Part shown: positions 7,559 through 14,992 of the stretch, in pieces
Layout: each line of letters starts with the position of its first letter
Numbering within the stretch: the stretch's first letter is position 1
Assembly: GCA_051744345.1 (NCBI GenBank)
Contig: JBNJCW010000040.1
Coordinates: 1-18,261, forward strand
DNA: 18,261 nt
Source of the DNA: Halolacustris sp051744345
GTDB lineage: Bacteria; Actinomycetota; Humimicrobiia; Humimicrobiales; Humimicrobiaceae
Direction: 5' to 3'
Made by a program: the position numbers and the translations under genes
Notes under the pieces: generated by a model
The model's database searches: none
What the model saw: only the letters and a program-made list of their open reading frames with translations
Told to the model about the DNA's origin: nothing

Positions 7559-7762
7559 ATGGTTAAAAAAATTGCTATCATAGACTATGAAAAGTGCAGG
7601 CCGGGAGAATGCGAAAGCGGCTGCCTGGCGGCTAAAGCATGCAAGAGAAGAAGCCTAAAACAGGAAGATTGTGGTCAGCCTCCGTTTAATATGGGGCTGT
7701 GTTCAGGATGCTTTAGCTGTGTAAATTCCTGCCCGCTAGAGGCAATACAGAGAAGTAAATGA
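7559..7762 (+). CDS. Small ferredoxin-like protein with two Cys clusters
   Basis: A 67-residue protein. The second cluster is standard: C48-x2-C51-x2-C54-x3-C58-P. The first is unusual, C13-x4-C18-x3-C22-x5-C28, with an extra Cys at 38. The N-terminus (IIDYEKCRPGEC) recalls the ferredoxin domain of ABCE1/RLI, but the ATPase is absent. It probably carries electrons in the cytoplasm with two [4Fe-4S] clusters; the first cluster is less certain because of the spacing. There is no clear Shine-Dalgarno, but the frame, the Cys pattern and a good promoter upstream support a real gene. It is followed by 196 bases and then the CoA-disulfide reductase gene, so it could be the first gene of that run. 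Confidence 0.8.
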   Translation: MVKKIAIIDYEKCRPGECESGCLAAKACKRRSLKQEDCGQPPFNMGLCSGCFSCVNSCPLEAIQRSK

Positions 7763-7958
7763 AGGCAGCTAGCAAAATTTTTTATAAAAATATATCCTTT
7801 TTTAAAAAGGGATTATTAAAAAATTAAGCTGACAAAAGGTTTTGGCTGGTTTGGGAAAATGAAACACGGTGGGAGGATACGGCTGGTACTTTACCCGGAA
7901 GATGCTTTAAGCAATCAGGTAACCGGTAATGAAATTAAAACTAAAAGGAGTATAAAAC

Positions 7959-9623
7959 TTGGCTGAAAGATTTGTAATCATAGGAGGGGTGGCAGCTGGG
8001 ACATCGGCTGCAGCCAAAATAAGGCGGTCGCGTGAAGATGCTGAGATTGTGATTTACGAAAAGGACAAATATATATCCTATGGAAGCTGCGGCCTCCCTT
8101 ATTTTGTTTCCGGCACCATAGAGAATCTCTCCAGCCTGCTGGTTAATACTCCCCGGGGTTTTGAAAAAAGGTTTAATATCAAGGTTAAAAACCATTGCCT
8201 GGTTACCAGAATTGATCCTGAGAGTAAAACCATTGAGGTGAAAGACTTAAGGGAGGATAAAGCTTTTACTGATAGCTGGGATAAACTTATAATCGCTACC
8301 GGCTCAAAGCCCTTAAAGCTTAACCTGGAGGGGGCAGATTCAGAGAACGTTTTTGTGCTAAAAACCATAGATGACGGTATAAGGCTTAAAAGATACCTGG
8401 ACGGGCTGCAGGGGGACGGGCTGCAGGCAGTGATAATAGGTGGAGGCTTTATTGGGCTGGAACTCCTGGAAGCATTCAGGAAAAAAGGGATTAAGGTAAC
8501 CATTGTGGAAAAGACAGCACAGCTCCTTCCAATGTTTGACCGGCAGATTATAGGGTATCTCCATGATTATCTAAAGAGTGAAGGCATAGAGATCCATACC
8601 GGAAAAGAGATTGCCAAAATGACTGCTGGAAACGGCAGGGTTAAATCGGTTGAAACGGCAGACGGCATAAAGATAAGGGCAGATATTGTTTTCTTTGGTG
8701 TGGGAACCATTCCGGAATCTGAACTGGCAAAAAAAACAGGGTTAGCAGTGGGAAAAAATGGAGCTATCTCGGTGGACAAGTACATGCAGACCAGCATCTC
8801 CGGCATTTATGCAGCCGGGGACTGCTGCCAGTGTACCAATGAAATAACCGGCCAGAAACGCCCGTATAACCTTGCATCAATAGCTAACAGGCAGGGAAGG
8901 GCTGCAGGATATAATGCCTGCGGGGGAAGTGACGTATTTGAGGGCAGCTGCGTGACATCTATAATAAAGGTTCTGGATGTGGCCATAGCCAAAACAGGCA
9001 TTGGGCTAAAAGAAGCAGAAATGGCCGGCATTGATGCAGGTATCATTGAGCTCCACCACCTCTCTCATGCCGGCTACTACCCGGGGGCTGAAATGATACA
9101 TATGATGCTGCTTTACAGAAAAGACGACGGCCAGGTATTGGGGCTGCAGGCTATCGGCAGAGAGGGGGCAGACAAGAAAGCAGATATAGTATCTGCTGCA
9201 ATCAGGGGGAGAATGAAGGTCTGGGACCTTGCCAATCTTGATCTGTGTTACCAGCCTGAATACGGTTCCGCAAAGGATGCTGTTAATATACTGGGGATGA
9301 TAGGGGAAAACATAAAAAAGGAAGAGGTCAGGTTTATAGAAACTTCCCAGCTGGAACAGATGATAAAAGAAGACAGGGATTTTACCCTCCTTGATGTAAG
9401 GACAGCGGGGGAATACGAAGAAGTCAATATAGAGGGCTCTGTTAACATAAATATTGACCAGTTGAGGGATAACCTGGACAAGCTGGATAAGAATAAATTG
9501 GTGGTTGTGTACTGTAAAACCGGATACCGCGCATACCTTGGCTATAGGATTTTGGCCAATAATGGATTTGCGGATGTCAGGGTTTTAAATGGTTCTATTA
9601 CCAGCTGGTTAAGGAAATTATAA
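7959..9623 (+). CDS. CoA-disulfide reductase-rhodanese fusion (FAD/NAD(P)H-dependent)
   Basis: A 554-residue flavoprotein of the CoADR-RHD type. It has an N-terminal FAD motif (IIGGVAAGTSAAA, 7-19), the single active-site Cys in SCGLPYF (C44), a central NAD(P) motif (VIIGGGFIGLELL), the GIYAAGDC FAD motif and a dimerisation domain. The C-terminal rhodanese domain has its active Cys in VYCKTGYRA (C519). Such enzymes reduce CoA disulfides, CoA persulfides or polysulfides; the rhodanese domain handles sulfane sulfur. The start is TTG, chosen because AAAGGAG (7944-7950) lies 8 bases upstream and the FAD fold begins at once. The next gene begins 13 bases after the stop, and the run that follows suggests a redox operon. 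Confidence 0.92.
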   Translation: MAERFVIIGGVAAGTSAAAKIRRSREDAEIVIYEKDKYISYGSCGLPYFVSGTIENLSSLLVNTPRGFEKRFNIKVKNHCLVTRIDPESKTIEVKDLREDKAFTDSWDKLIIATGSKPLKLNLEGADSENVFVLKTIDDGIRLKRYLDGLQGDGLQAVIIGGGFIGLELLEAFRKKGIKVTIVEKTAQLLPMFDRQIIGYLHDYLKSEGIEIHTGKEIAKMTAGNGRVKSVETADGIKIRADIVFFGVGTIPESELAKKTGLAVGKNGAISVDKYMQTSISGIYAAGDCCQCTNEITGQKRPYNLASIANRQGRAAGYNACGGSDVFEGSCVTSIIKVLDVAIAKTGIGLKEAEMAGIDAGIIELHHLSHAGYYPGAEMIHMMLLYRKDDGQVLGLQAIGREGADKKADIVSAAIRGRMKVWDLANLDLCYQPEYGSAKDAVNILGMIGENIKKEEVRFIETSQLEQMIKEDRDFTLLDVRTAGEYEEVNIEGSVNINIDQLRDNLDKLDKNKLVVVYCKTGYRAYLGYRILANNGFADVRVLNGSITSWLRKL

Positions 9624-9636
9624 GAGGGTTTAATAG

Positions 9637-10314
9637 GTGATTGATATAAAAAATAAAAAAGTAGCTTTTATAGTATGTGATGTGATATATGATGAGGTAA
9701 GGCAAAAAGTCCCTTCCCGGTGGAAGGTAATAAGCCTTGAGAAAAAACTGCATGAAAGAAGCGATGAGCTAAGGGACAGGCTGCAGAAAGAGATAGACAG
9801 CCACCAGGATTATGATGTAATAATACTGGGCTATGCATTATGCGGAAAAGGCACTGAAGGGCTGGTTTCAAACAACACCTACCTTGTTTTAAGTAAATGC
9901 GATGACTGTATTGCCATGCTTCTGGGTTCAGCGAAGGAGTACAAAAGGCAGCATAGGCTCGAGCCTGGCACCTACTATCTTACCCAGGGCTATATTGGGG
10001 ATTGTGATGATTTCATCATTGAAAGCTTCAGCCAGGTAAGAGACAAATACGATGATAAGACCTGGGATTGGATAAGGCAGCAGATGCTTAAGAACTATAA
10101 AAGGCTTGTGTTTATCAATACCGGCAATTATGAGGGCGGCAGTTTCAGGGAAAAAGCAAAACAGGAAGCGCAAAAACTGGGGTTGAGATTTGAGGAGATA
10201 AAGGGGACCAATGAATATTTTGATAAGATGCTAAACGGGGAATTTGACGCGGATTTTGTGGTTTTAAAGCCTGGCCAGAAGATTTCTTCCGAAATGTTTT
10301 TTAATGTTAATTAG
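9637..10314 (+). CDS. DUF1638 family protein
   Basis: A 225-residue protein with the DUF1638 hallmarks: ILGYALCGKGTEGL (63-76), the CDDCIAMLLGS segment (88-98) and PGTYYLTQGY (110-119), plus conserved Cys at 14, 69, 91 and 123. DUF1638 genes are often found near corrinoid methyltransferases, but no reaction is established to my knowledge. The many conserved Cys could bind a metal or take part in thiol chemistry. The start is GTG with AGAGGG 8 bases before it. It sits between a CoA-disulfide reductase and an iron-sulfur flavoprotein, 13 and 8 bases from each. Confidence 0.85.
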   Translation: MIDIKNKKVAFIVCDVIYDEVRQKVPSRWKVISLEKKLHERSDELRDRLQKEIDSHQDYDVIILGYALCGKGTEGLVSNNTYLVLSKCDDCIAMLLGSAKEYKRQHRLEPGTYYLTQGYIGDCDDFIIESFSQVRDKYDDKTWDWIRQQMLKNYKRLVFINTGNYEGGSFREKAKQEAQKLGLRFEEIKGTNEYFDKMLNGEFDADFVVLKPGQKISSEMFFNVN

Positions 10315-10322
10315 GCGGCAGG

Positions 10323-10928
10323 ATGGAAAAAAAGATAGTAGCAATATATGGGAGCCCCAGAAGGGAAGGCAATACGGCTGCTCTGATGGATAGTTTCCTG
10401 CAGGGTGCAGGCAGCAATCCCTATGTTAAAAACCTGTCTGTGGACAGGATTATGGTAAGCAGGCAGGATATATCTCCATGCAGGGGATGCAGGAGCTGCA
10501 CAAAGACCGGAGAATGCATAATAGAAGATCAGATGCAGCAGATCTATCCCCGGCTGATAGATGCTGATTTTATAGCGGTAGCCACTCCCATTTTTTTTAC
10601 CACCGTTTCAGGTTACCTGAAGGCATTAATAGACCGCTGCCAGAGGCTGTGGTCATTAAAATATGAACATAAGAAAAAGGTAGTGGTGAAAAAAAGGTCG
10701 GGAATTCTGATAGCCTGCGCCGGATCGAAATACCCTGAGATATTTGATTGTGCTAGAAAGGTTATAAGGTCTTTTTTTGATGTTCTCTATGTGGGATATC
10801 ATACGGACTATGTTTATAACCAGGTAGATGAAAAGAAAGATATAGAAAAAGTGCCCGGAGCTTTAAAAAGGGTTTTTGAGTTTGGCAAAAGCGAAGAGTT
10901 TAGTAATCTATTGGAGGCTGGTGAATAG
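10323..10928 (+). CDS. Iron-sulfur flavoprotein / NAD(P)H-dependent FMN reductase family
   Basis: A 201-residue flavodoxin-like protein. The FMN phosphate loop is YGSPRREGNT (9-18). The compact cluster motif C53-x2-C56-x2-C59-x5-C65 matches that of Methanosarcina iron-sulfur flavoprotein (Isf), which holds one [4Fe-4S] cluster. A second conserved segment, TPIFFTTVSGYLKALIDR (88-105), is typical of the family. These dimers pass electrons from ferredoxin to small acceptors such as oxygen or peroxide; the acceptor here is unknown. It lies 8 bases after the DUF1638 gene and 4 bases before the TlpA-like gene. Confidence 0.88.
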   Translation: MEKKIVAIYGSPRREGNTAALMDSFLQGAGSNPYVKNLSVDRIMVSRQDISPCRGCRSCTKTGECIIEDQMQQIYPRLIDADFIAVATPIFFTTVSGYLKALIDRCQRLWSLKYEHKKKVVVKKRSGILIACAGSKYPEIFDCARKVIRSFFDVLYVGYHTDYVYNQVDEKKDIEKVPGALKRVFEFGKSEEFSNLLEAGE

Positions 10929-10932
10929 CAAT

Positions 10933-11439
10933 ATGAGAAAAATATTATTTATAATTATAATATCGATGTCTGCAATACTGTTTATGACTGCCTGTGCCGG
11001 TGAGGGTCAGGTGCAGCAGGAGACCGGTTCCCAGGGGTATGAAAATGATTTTACACTGCTTAACCTGGAAGGAGAAGAGGTCTCCCTTTCTGATTTTGAA
11101 GGCAAGCTGGTGGTGCTTAATTTCTGGGCTACCTGGTGTCCTCCCTGCAGGATTGAAATACCTGATTTCATAAAAGTTTATGCCCAGTACGGGGACAAGG
11201 GTGTACAGTTTTTAGGTGTTTCCAATGAATCCAGGGATACCCTGGTAAGTTTTGTGGCAGAATACGGGATAAATTACCCTATCCTGATAGACGGAAGTGT
11301 GGATACAATTATGCCTGCGTGGGAGATAAGGGCCATACCCACTACTTTCATACTGGGGGAAAATGGGGAGATACTGGAAAAATTTGAAGGGTTGCTAACC
11401 CAAGAACAACTGGAAAATGTACTTGATAAGTGGTTGTAA
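10933..11439 (+). CDS. TlpA-like thiol-disulfide oxidoreductase, lipoprotein
   Basis: A 168-residue protein. Residues 1-20 form a lipoprotein signal peptide, with Cys21 as the lipid-bearing residue (FMTAC; Met at -3 is less usual). The thioredoxin fold follows, with active site WCPPC (C69, C72), the AIPTTF cis-Pro motif and a TlpA/ResA-type insertion. It reduces disulfides outside the membrane. The ATG at 10933 is preferred because GGTGA lies 8 bases before it and the signal peptide begins there; a GTG at 10921 is possible. A longer frame from 10876 overlaps the previous gene and is less likely. The stop overlaps the start of ccdA (TAATG), so the two are translationally coupled and likely work together. 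Confidence 0.92.
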   Translation: MRKILFIIIISMSAILFMTACAGEGQVQQETGSQGYENDFTLLNLEGEEVSLSDFEGKLVVLNFWATWCPPCRIEIPDFIKVYAQYGDKGVQFLGVSNESRDTLVSFVAEYGINYPILIDGSVDTIMPAWEIRAIPTTFILGENGEILEKFEGLLTQEQLENVLDKWL

Positions 11440-12173
11440 TGCTCCAGATTGGGATATTTTCTGCATTTATAGCTGGAATTTTGGCATTTATTTCTCCCTG
11501 TGTCCTGCCTATTGTACCTGTATATATAACCTTGATGTCTAACAAGGCAGTGTATAAGAATAAAAAGATAAAGGTATCAGAAAGGATTTACCTTTTTTTA
11601 AACAGCCTTTTTTTTGTGGCCGGATTTTCTTTAATCTTTGTTGCTCTCGGTTCCACTGCCACCCTTGCCGGGCAGTTCTTAAGGGAGTATGCCGCCATTA
11701 TAGGAAGAATCGGGGGAGGGATACTTATATTGTTCGGATTTCACTATATAGGGCTGTTCAGGCTGCCTTTCTTAAATATTGAAAAAAGATTCGATATCCC
11801 CCAGAAACTTAAAACAGGTTACCTTTCTTCCTTTCTTATAGGCATTATATTTTCCTTTGGCTGGGTTCCCTGTGTGGGGCTCATCCTTTCAGCAATACTT
11901 TTGCTTGCCAGCCAGCTGGAGACGTTGATGCAGGGGGTAGCGTTGCTTTCTTCCTTTTCCCTGGGACTGGGGCTTCCTTTTATCCTCGCTTCGGTTTTTC
12001 TGGGCTTTTTTTCCAGAACGCTTAAGAAACTTAACCGGCACCTGAATATTGTTTCCATAATATCCGGGGTTTTTTTGATAGCTTTGGGTGTTATCTTTGT
12101 CACTAATTCCATGATAAGGATAACCGGCTGGCTTGCAAGGTATTTTCCGTTTCTAAATAACATTAATATTTAA
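11439..12173 (+). CDS. ccdA: CcdA-type membrane thiol transporter (DsbD transmembrane family)
   Basis: A 244-residue protein with about six hydrophobic helices and the two conserved Cys that carry electrons across the membrane: C21 in FISPCVLPIVP, and one in FGWVPCVGLIL. CcdA takes electrons from cytoplasmic thioredoxin and passes them to an outer thioredoxin-like partner, here most likely the coupled TlpA-like lipoprotein. The length matches CcdA and is far shorter than full DsbD. The start at 11439 (TAATG overlap) is preferred to a GTG nine bases upstream, because the family begins just before the first helix. Uses may include cytochrome c maturation or other outer disulfide reduction; no cytochrome genes are in view. 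Confidence 0.9.
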   Translation: MLQIGIFSAFIAGILAFISPCVLPIVPVYITLMSNKAVYKNKKIKVSERIYLFLNSLFFVAGFSLIFVALGSTATLAGQFLREYAAIIGRIGGGILILFGFHYIGLFRLPFLNIEKRFDIPQKLKTGYLSSFLIGIIFSFGWVPCVGLILSAILLLASQLETLMQGVALLSSFSLGLGLPFILASVFLGFFSRTLKKLNRHLNIVSIISGVFLIALGVIFVTNSMIRITGWLARYFPFLNNINI

Positions 12174-12228
12174 GCTTTTTTATGGTATCATTTTTCAAGA
12201 TTGAATTATAATTTGAAGGGAGGCCAAA

Positions 12229-13035
12229 TTGGGTGTTGATCCTGTTGCTTTTCAGATAGGTAACCTTGAAATACGGTGGTATGGGATAATAATTGCTGTA
12301 GCTCTGCTGGTGGGCATAATTGTAGCTTATCTGGTAGCCAGGTACCGCGGCAAGAGGGAAGAGGAGATCATAAATTTTGCCCCTTTTGCAGTTATATTAG
12401 CTATCATCGGTGCAAGGCTTCTGCATGTATTGGTTAACTGGCCCTATTATGCATCCAACCCCTCCTATATTCTTGCATTCCGGCGGGGAGGCCTGGCCAT
12501 ACAGGGGGTTATGCTGGGAGGTCTGGTTGCCCTTTTTGTTTTCTGCAGGATAAGGAAGCTTTATTTCTGGACCTGGGCCGATATCATTTCTCCTGCCCTG
12601 GTGCTGGGTCAGGCCATCGGCAGGTGGGGAAACTTTTTTAACCAGGAAGCATTTGGTATACCTACTGACCTTCCCTGGGCAATTTACATAGACCCTGCCC
12701 ACAGGCCGCCTGAATATGCCAGCTCTGAGTATTTTCATCCCACTTTCCTTTATGAGTCACTGGCAAACCTTGTCCTTTTTGTCCTGCTCCTTGGGATGCA
12801 CCGTTATTACAAGAGGAAGCCGGACAGGCTGCCTGACGGGCTAATCATCTGTGCCTACCTTGCTTTCTATGCCCTGTACAGGACATTTATTGAAGCCTAC
12901 AGGGTGGACAGCAGTTATATAGGGCCGGTAAAGGCGGTATACATACTCAATATAATAGCCATAATAGTTGCTATTATCATTGCCAATAACCTTATTACCA
13001 GGTTCAAGCAGAAAAAGAAGGAAAACGGCCAATAA
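12229..13035 (+). CDS. lgt: Prolipoprotein diacylglyceryl transferase
   Basis: A 268-residue membrane enzyme that moves diacylglycerol from phosphatidylglycerol to the lipobox Cys of prolipoproteins. The signature GRWGNFFNQEAFG (131-143) holds the essential Arg (R132), HPTFLYES (170-177) is intact, and YRTFIEAYR near the end has the late Arg. The segment equal to the HGG of E. coli Lgt reads QGV here (92-94). About seven membrane helices fit the family. The start is TTG, chosen for the strong GGGAGG (12218-12223) 5 bases before it. It lies 55 bases after ccdA, so it may share that transcript. The TlpA-like lipoprotein upstream would be one of its substrates. Confidence 0.95.
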   Translation: MGVDPVAFQIGNLEIRWYGIIIAVALLVGIIVAYLVARYRGKREEEIINFAPFAVILAIIGARLLHVLVNWPYYASNPSYILAFRRGGLAIQGVMLGGLVALFVFCRIRKLYFWTWADIISPALVLGQAIGRWGNFFNQEAFGIPTDLPWAIYIDPAHRPPEYASSEYFHPTFLYESLANLVLFVLLLGMHRYYKRKPDRLPDGLIICAYLAFYALYRTFIEAYRVDSSYIGPVKAVYILNIIAIIVAIIIANNLITRFKQKKKENGQ

Positions 13036-13575
13036 TCATTTTTGGCTGTAGGTACAGCCGCAGTAATGCTGGCGGTAAAGGTCCAGTTCTTTAGACATCC
13101 TGATGGTCTTCTTAAAACCATCCCTTTTTTTAAAGTCCTGCTCCATAAAATCTATATCAAAATAGCTGCCTGCCTGTTTGCCTGCCCGGTTTATGGCTTG
13201 CACATCCTTATGGGGGCTTACGCTCAAGGTGGTGCAGAATTTATCAAAACCCAGTTTCTCTGCTTTCCTTGCAGTTTCAAGCAGCCTCAGCTTAAAACAG
13301 GCCATGCATCTTCTGCCTCCCTCGGGCTCCTCTTCTAGCCCTGCAATGGATTTAAGCCATCTTGCCTTTTGATATCTTCCTATTATAAGGGGTATTTTGT
13401 AAATGGATGAAATCAGGCGTATATCCTCCAGCCTCTTCCGGTATTCTTTCCGGGGGTCAATATTGGGGTTAAAGTAATAGAGGGTTATATCACAATCTTT
13501 TTTAAGCAGGTTGCAGGGGTGCAGAGCACAGGTTGCACAACAGGCATGCATCAGTATTTTGGGTTTGCTATGCAT
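13036..13575 (-). CDS. queH: Epoxyqueuosine reductase QueH
   Basis: A 179-residue protein of the former DUF208 family, which reduces epoxyqueuosine to queuosine in tRNA, replacing QueG. The Cys pattern that binds its metal and Fe-S centres is present: HACCATC (C12, C13, C16), RRCMAC in the middle and CGC near the end. FCTTLSVSPHKD matches the conserved nucleotide-side motif. The ATG follows AAGGAA. It is tail to tail with lgt with no gap and divergent from hisD across 70 bases. Other queuosine genes are not in the window. Confidence 0.93.
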   Translation of the reverse strand: MHSKPKILMHACCATCALHPCNLLKKDCDITLYYFNPNIDPRKEYRKRLEDIRLISSIYKIPLIIGRYQKARWLKSIAGLEEEPEGGRRCMACFKLRLLETARKAEKLGFDKFCTTLSVSPHKDVQAINRAGKQAGSYFDIDFMEQDFKKRDGFKKTIRMSKELDLYRQHYCGCTYSQK

Positions 13576-13645
13576 ACTATTTATTCCTTGTATTAATCAG
13601 GTTTTTTTAATATATTAACAGGAACATTAAGTAAAGGAAATAACG

Positions 13646-14992
13646 ATGGATTTTGATTTCCTGAGAGTTTACAAGCTGGATGAACTTGGCAGGGACAGGC
13701 TGGACCGGCTGAAAAACAAAATAACCCCCGAAATTGAAGGAACGGTAAAAAAGATACTGGCGGATATAAGGGAGCGGGGCAAAGAAGCGGTTTTAGAATA
13801 TGCCCACAGGTATGATGACTACAAATCCCCGGATTTTCAAGCATTAAGGGTTGGTTTACGGGAGCTGGAAGATGCTTATAATAACACCAAAAAACAGTTT
13901 CCTGAGCTTGTGCAGGCCATTGAGGCATGCATAAAGAATATAACTGTTTATCACCAGGAGCAGCTGAAAAGGGAAAGCGGTTCATGGTTTGTAAGGCCAA
14001 TTAAAGGGAAAAAAATAGGGCAGCTGGTTACCCCTATTGAGAGGGTAGGTATCTATGTGCCCGGAGGCCGGTACCCGTATCCTTCATCCCTGCTGATGAC
14101 TGCTATCCCTGCCGGCCTTGCGGGGGTAAGGGAAGTGGCTGTATGCAGTCCCCAGCAAAAAGGTGGGCAAGCCACCCAGGTATTTCTTTATGTTTGCCGC
14201 CGGCTGGGGATAAAAGAGGTCTATAATCTGGGCGGGGCGCAGGCGGTTGGACTGCTTGCCTACGGCGCAGCCGAGATCAGGGGAGTCGACAAGATTGTGG
14301 GCCCGGGAAATATATATGTTACTGCTGCCAAGAAAGAGGTGTTTGGAACCGTCGGGATAGACAGCCTGGCCGGCCCCAGCGAGATAGTGGTAGCTGCTGA
14401 TGAGACTGCCGATAAAAATTATATTGCGGCTGACCTTATCTCCCAGGCAGAGCATGACCCGGATGCAGCCGCCATGCTTCTTACCAGCAGCAAGGAGCTG
14501 GCGGAAGGGGTGGCGGATTCAATAAGAGAACAGATGCAGTCTCTGGAAACCAGGCACAAGAATAATGCACAGGCTGCATACCAGGCCCTGAAAAATAATT
14601 GCTTTATTGCTTTGGGCGGGCATATGGCAGAAATTATGGACGCAGTGAATGAGATAGCGCCTGAGCACCTGGAAATTATATGCCGCAAACCGGAACAGGT
14701 CCTGAAGATGGTAAAAAATGCTGGTGCGGTTTTTGTAGGGGAATATACCCCAGTAGCACTGGGGGACTATATAGGAGGCACCAATCACGTGATACCAACC
14801 GCAGGCAATGCAAGGTTTGCTTCGCCGTTAGGGGTATACGACTTTCTTAAAAAAAGCAGCGTCCTTTTCTATAGTAAAAAAATGCTGGCCAAAGAAAAGA
14901 GGTATGTGCAGCAGTTTTCAGCTTTTGAGAACCTGCACGCCCATAAACGGTCAATTTCAATAAGGTTTGGAGATAACAAGGATGAAGATTAA
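13646..14992 (+). CDS. hisD: Histidinol dehydrogenase
   Basis: A 448-residue cytoplasmic enzyme that makes histidine from histidinol in two NAD-linked steps, the last reactions of the pathway. The zinc ligands are in place: Q267 and H270 (SQAEH), D374 and H433. The catalytic pair E340-H341 is in APEHLE. The nucleotide region VGPGNIYV (218-225) and GPSEIVV (243-249) are also clear. The length is close to the usual 430, with a short acidic tail. The ATG follows AAAGGA at 7 bases. It overlaps hisC by 11 bases; the remaining his genes are not here. Confidence 0.96.
   Translation: MDFDFLRVYKLDELGRDRLDRLKNKITPEIEGTVKKILADIRERGKEAVLEYAHRYDDYKSPDFQALRVGLRELEDAYNNTKKQFPELVQAIEACIKNITVYHQEQLKRESGSWFVRPIKGKKIGQLVTPIERVGIYVPGGRYPYPSSLLMTAIPAGLAGVREVAVCSPQQKGGQATQVFLYVCRRLGIKEVYNLGGAQAVGLLAYGAAEIRGVDKIVGPGNIYVTAAKKEVFGTVGIDSLAGPSEIVVAADETADKNYIAADLISQAEHDPDAAAMLLTSSKELAEGVADSIREQMQSLETRHKNNAQAAYQALKNNCFIALGGHMAEIMDAVNEIAPEHLEIICRKPEQVLKMVKNAGAVFVGEYTPVALGDYIGGTNHVIPTAGNARFASPLGVYDFLKKSSVLFYSKKMLAKEKRYVQQFSAFENLHAHKRSISIRFGDNKDED

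Noticed and set aside
7796..7810. CCTTTTTTAAAAAGG palindrome as terminator or operator
   Set aside because: It has no loop of useful size and no T tail beyond itself, and lies in AT-rich sequence where such repeats arise by chance.
10876..10932. Earlier start for the TlpA-like gene
   Set aside because: It overlaps the flavoprotein gene by over 50 bases and puts 19 residues before a clear lipoprotein signal peptide; the ATG at 10933 has a ribosome site.
12207..12212. TATAAT before lgt as a promoter
   Set aside because: Transcription would begin at or inside the ribosome site at 12218-12223, and no -35 is present.
14967..14981. TTG start for hisC
   Set aside because: The ATG at 14982 has GGAG at a good distance and fits the family length.
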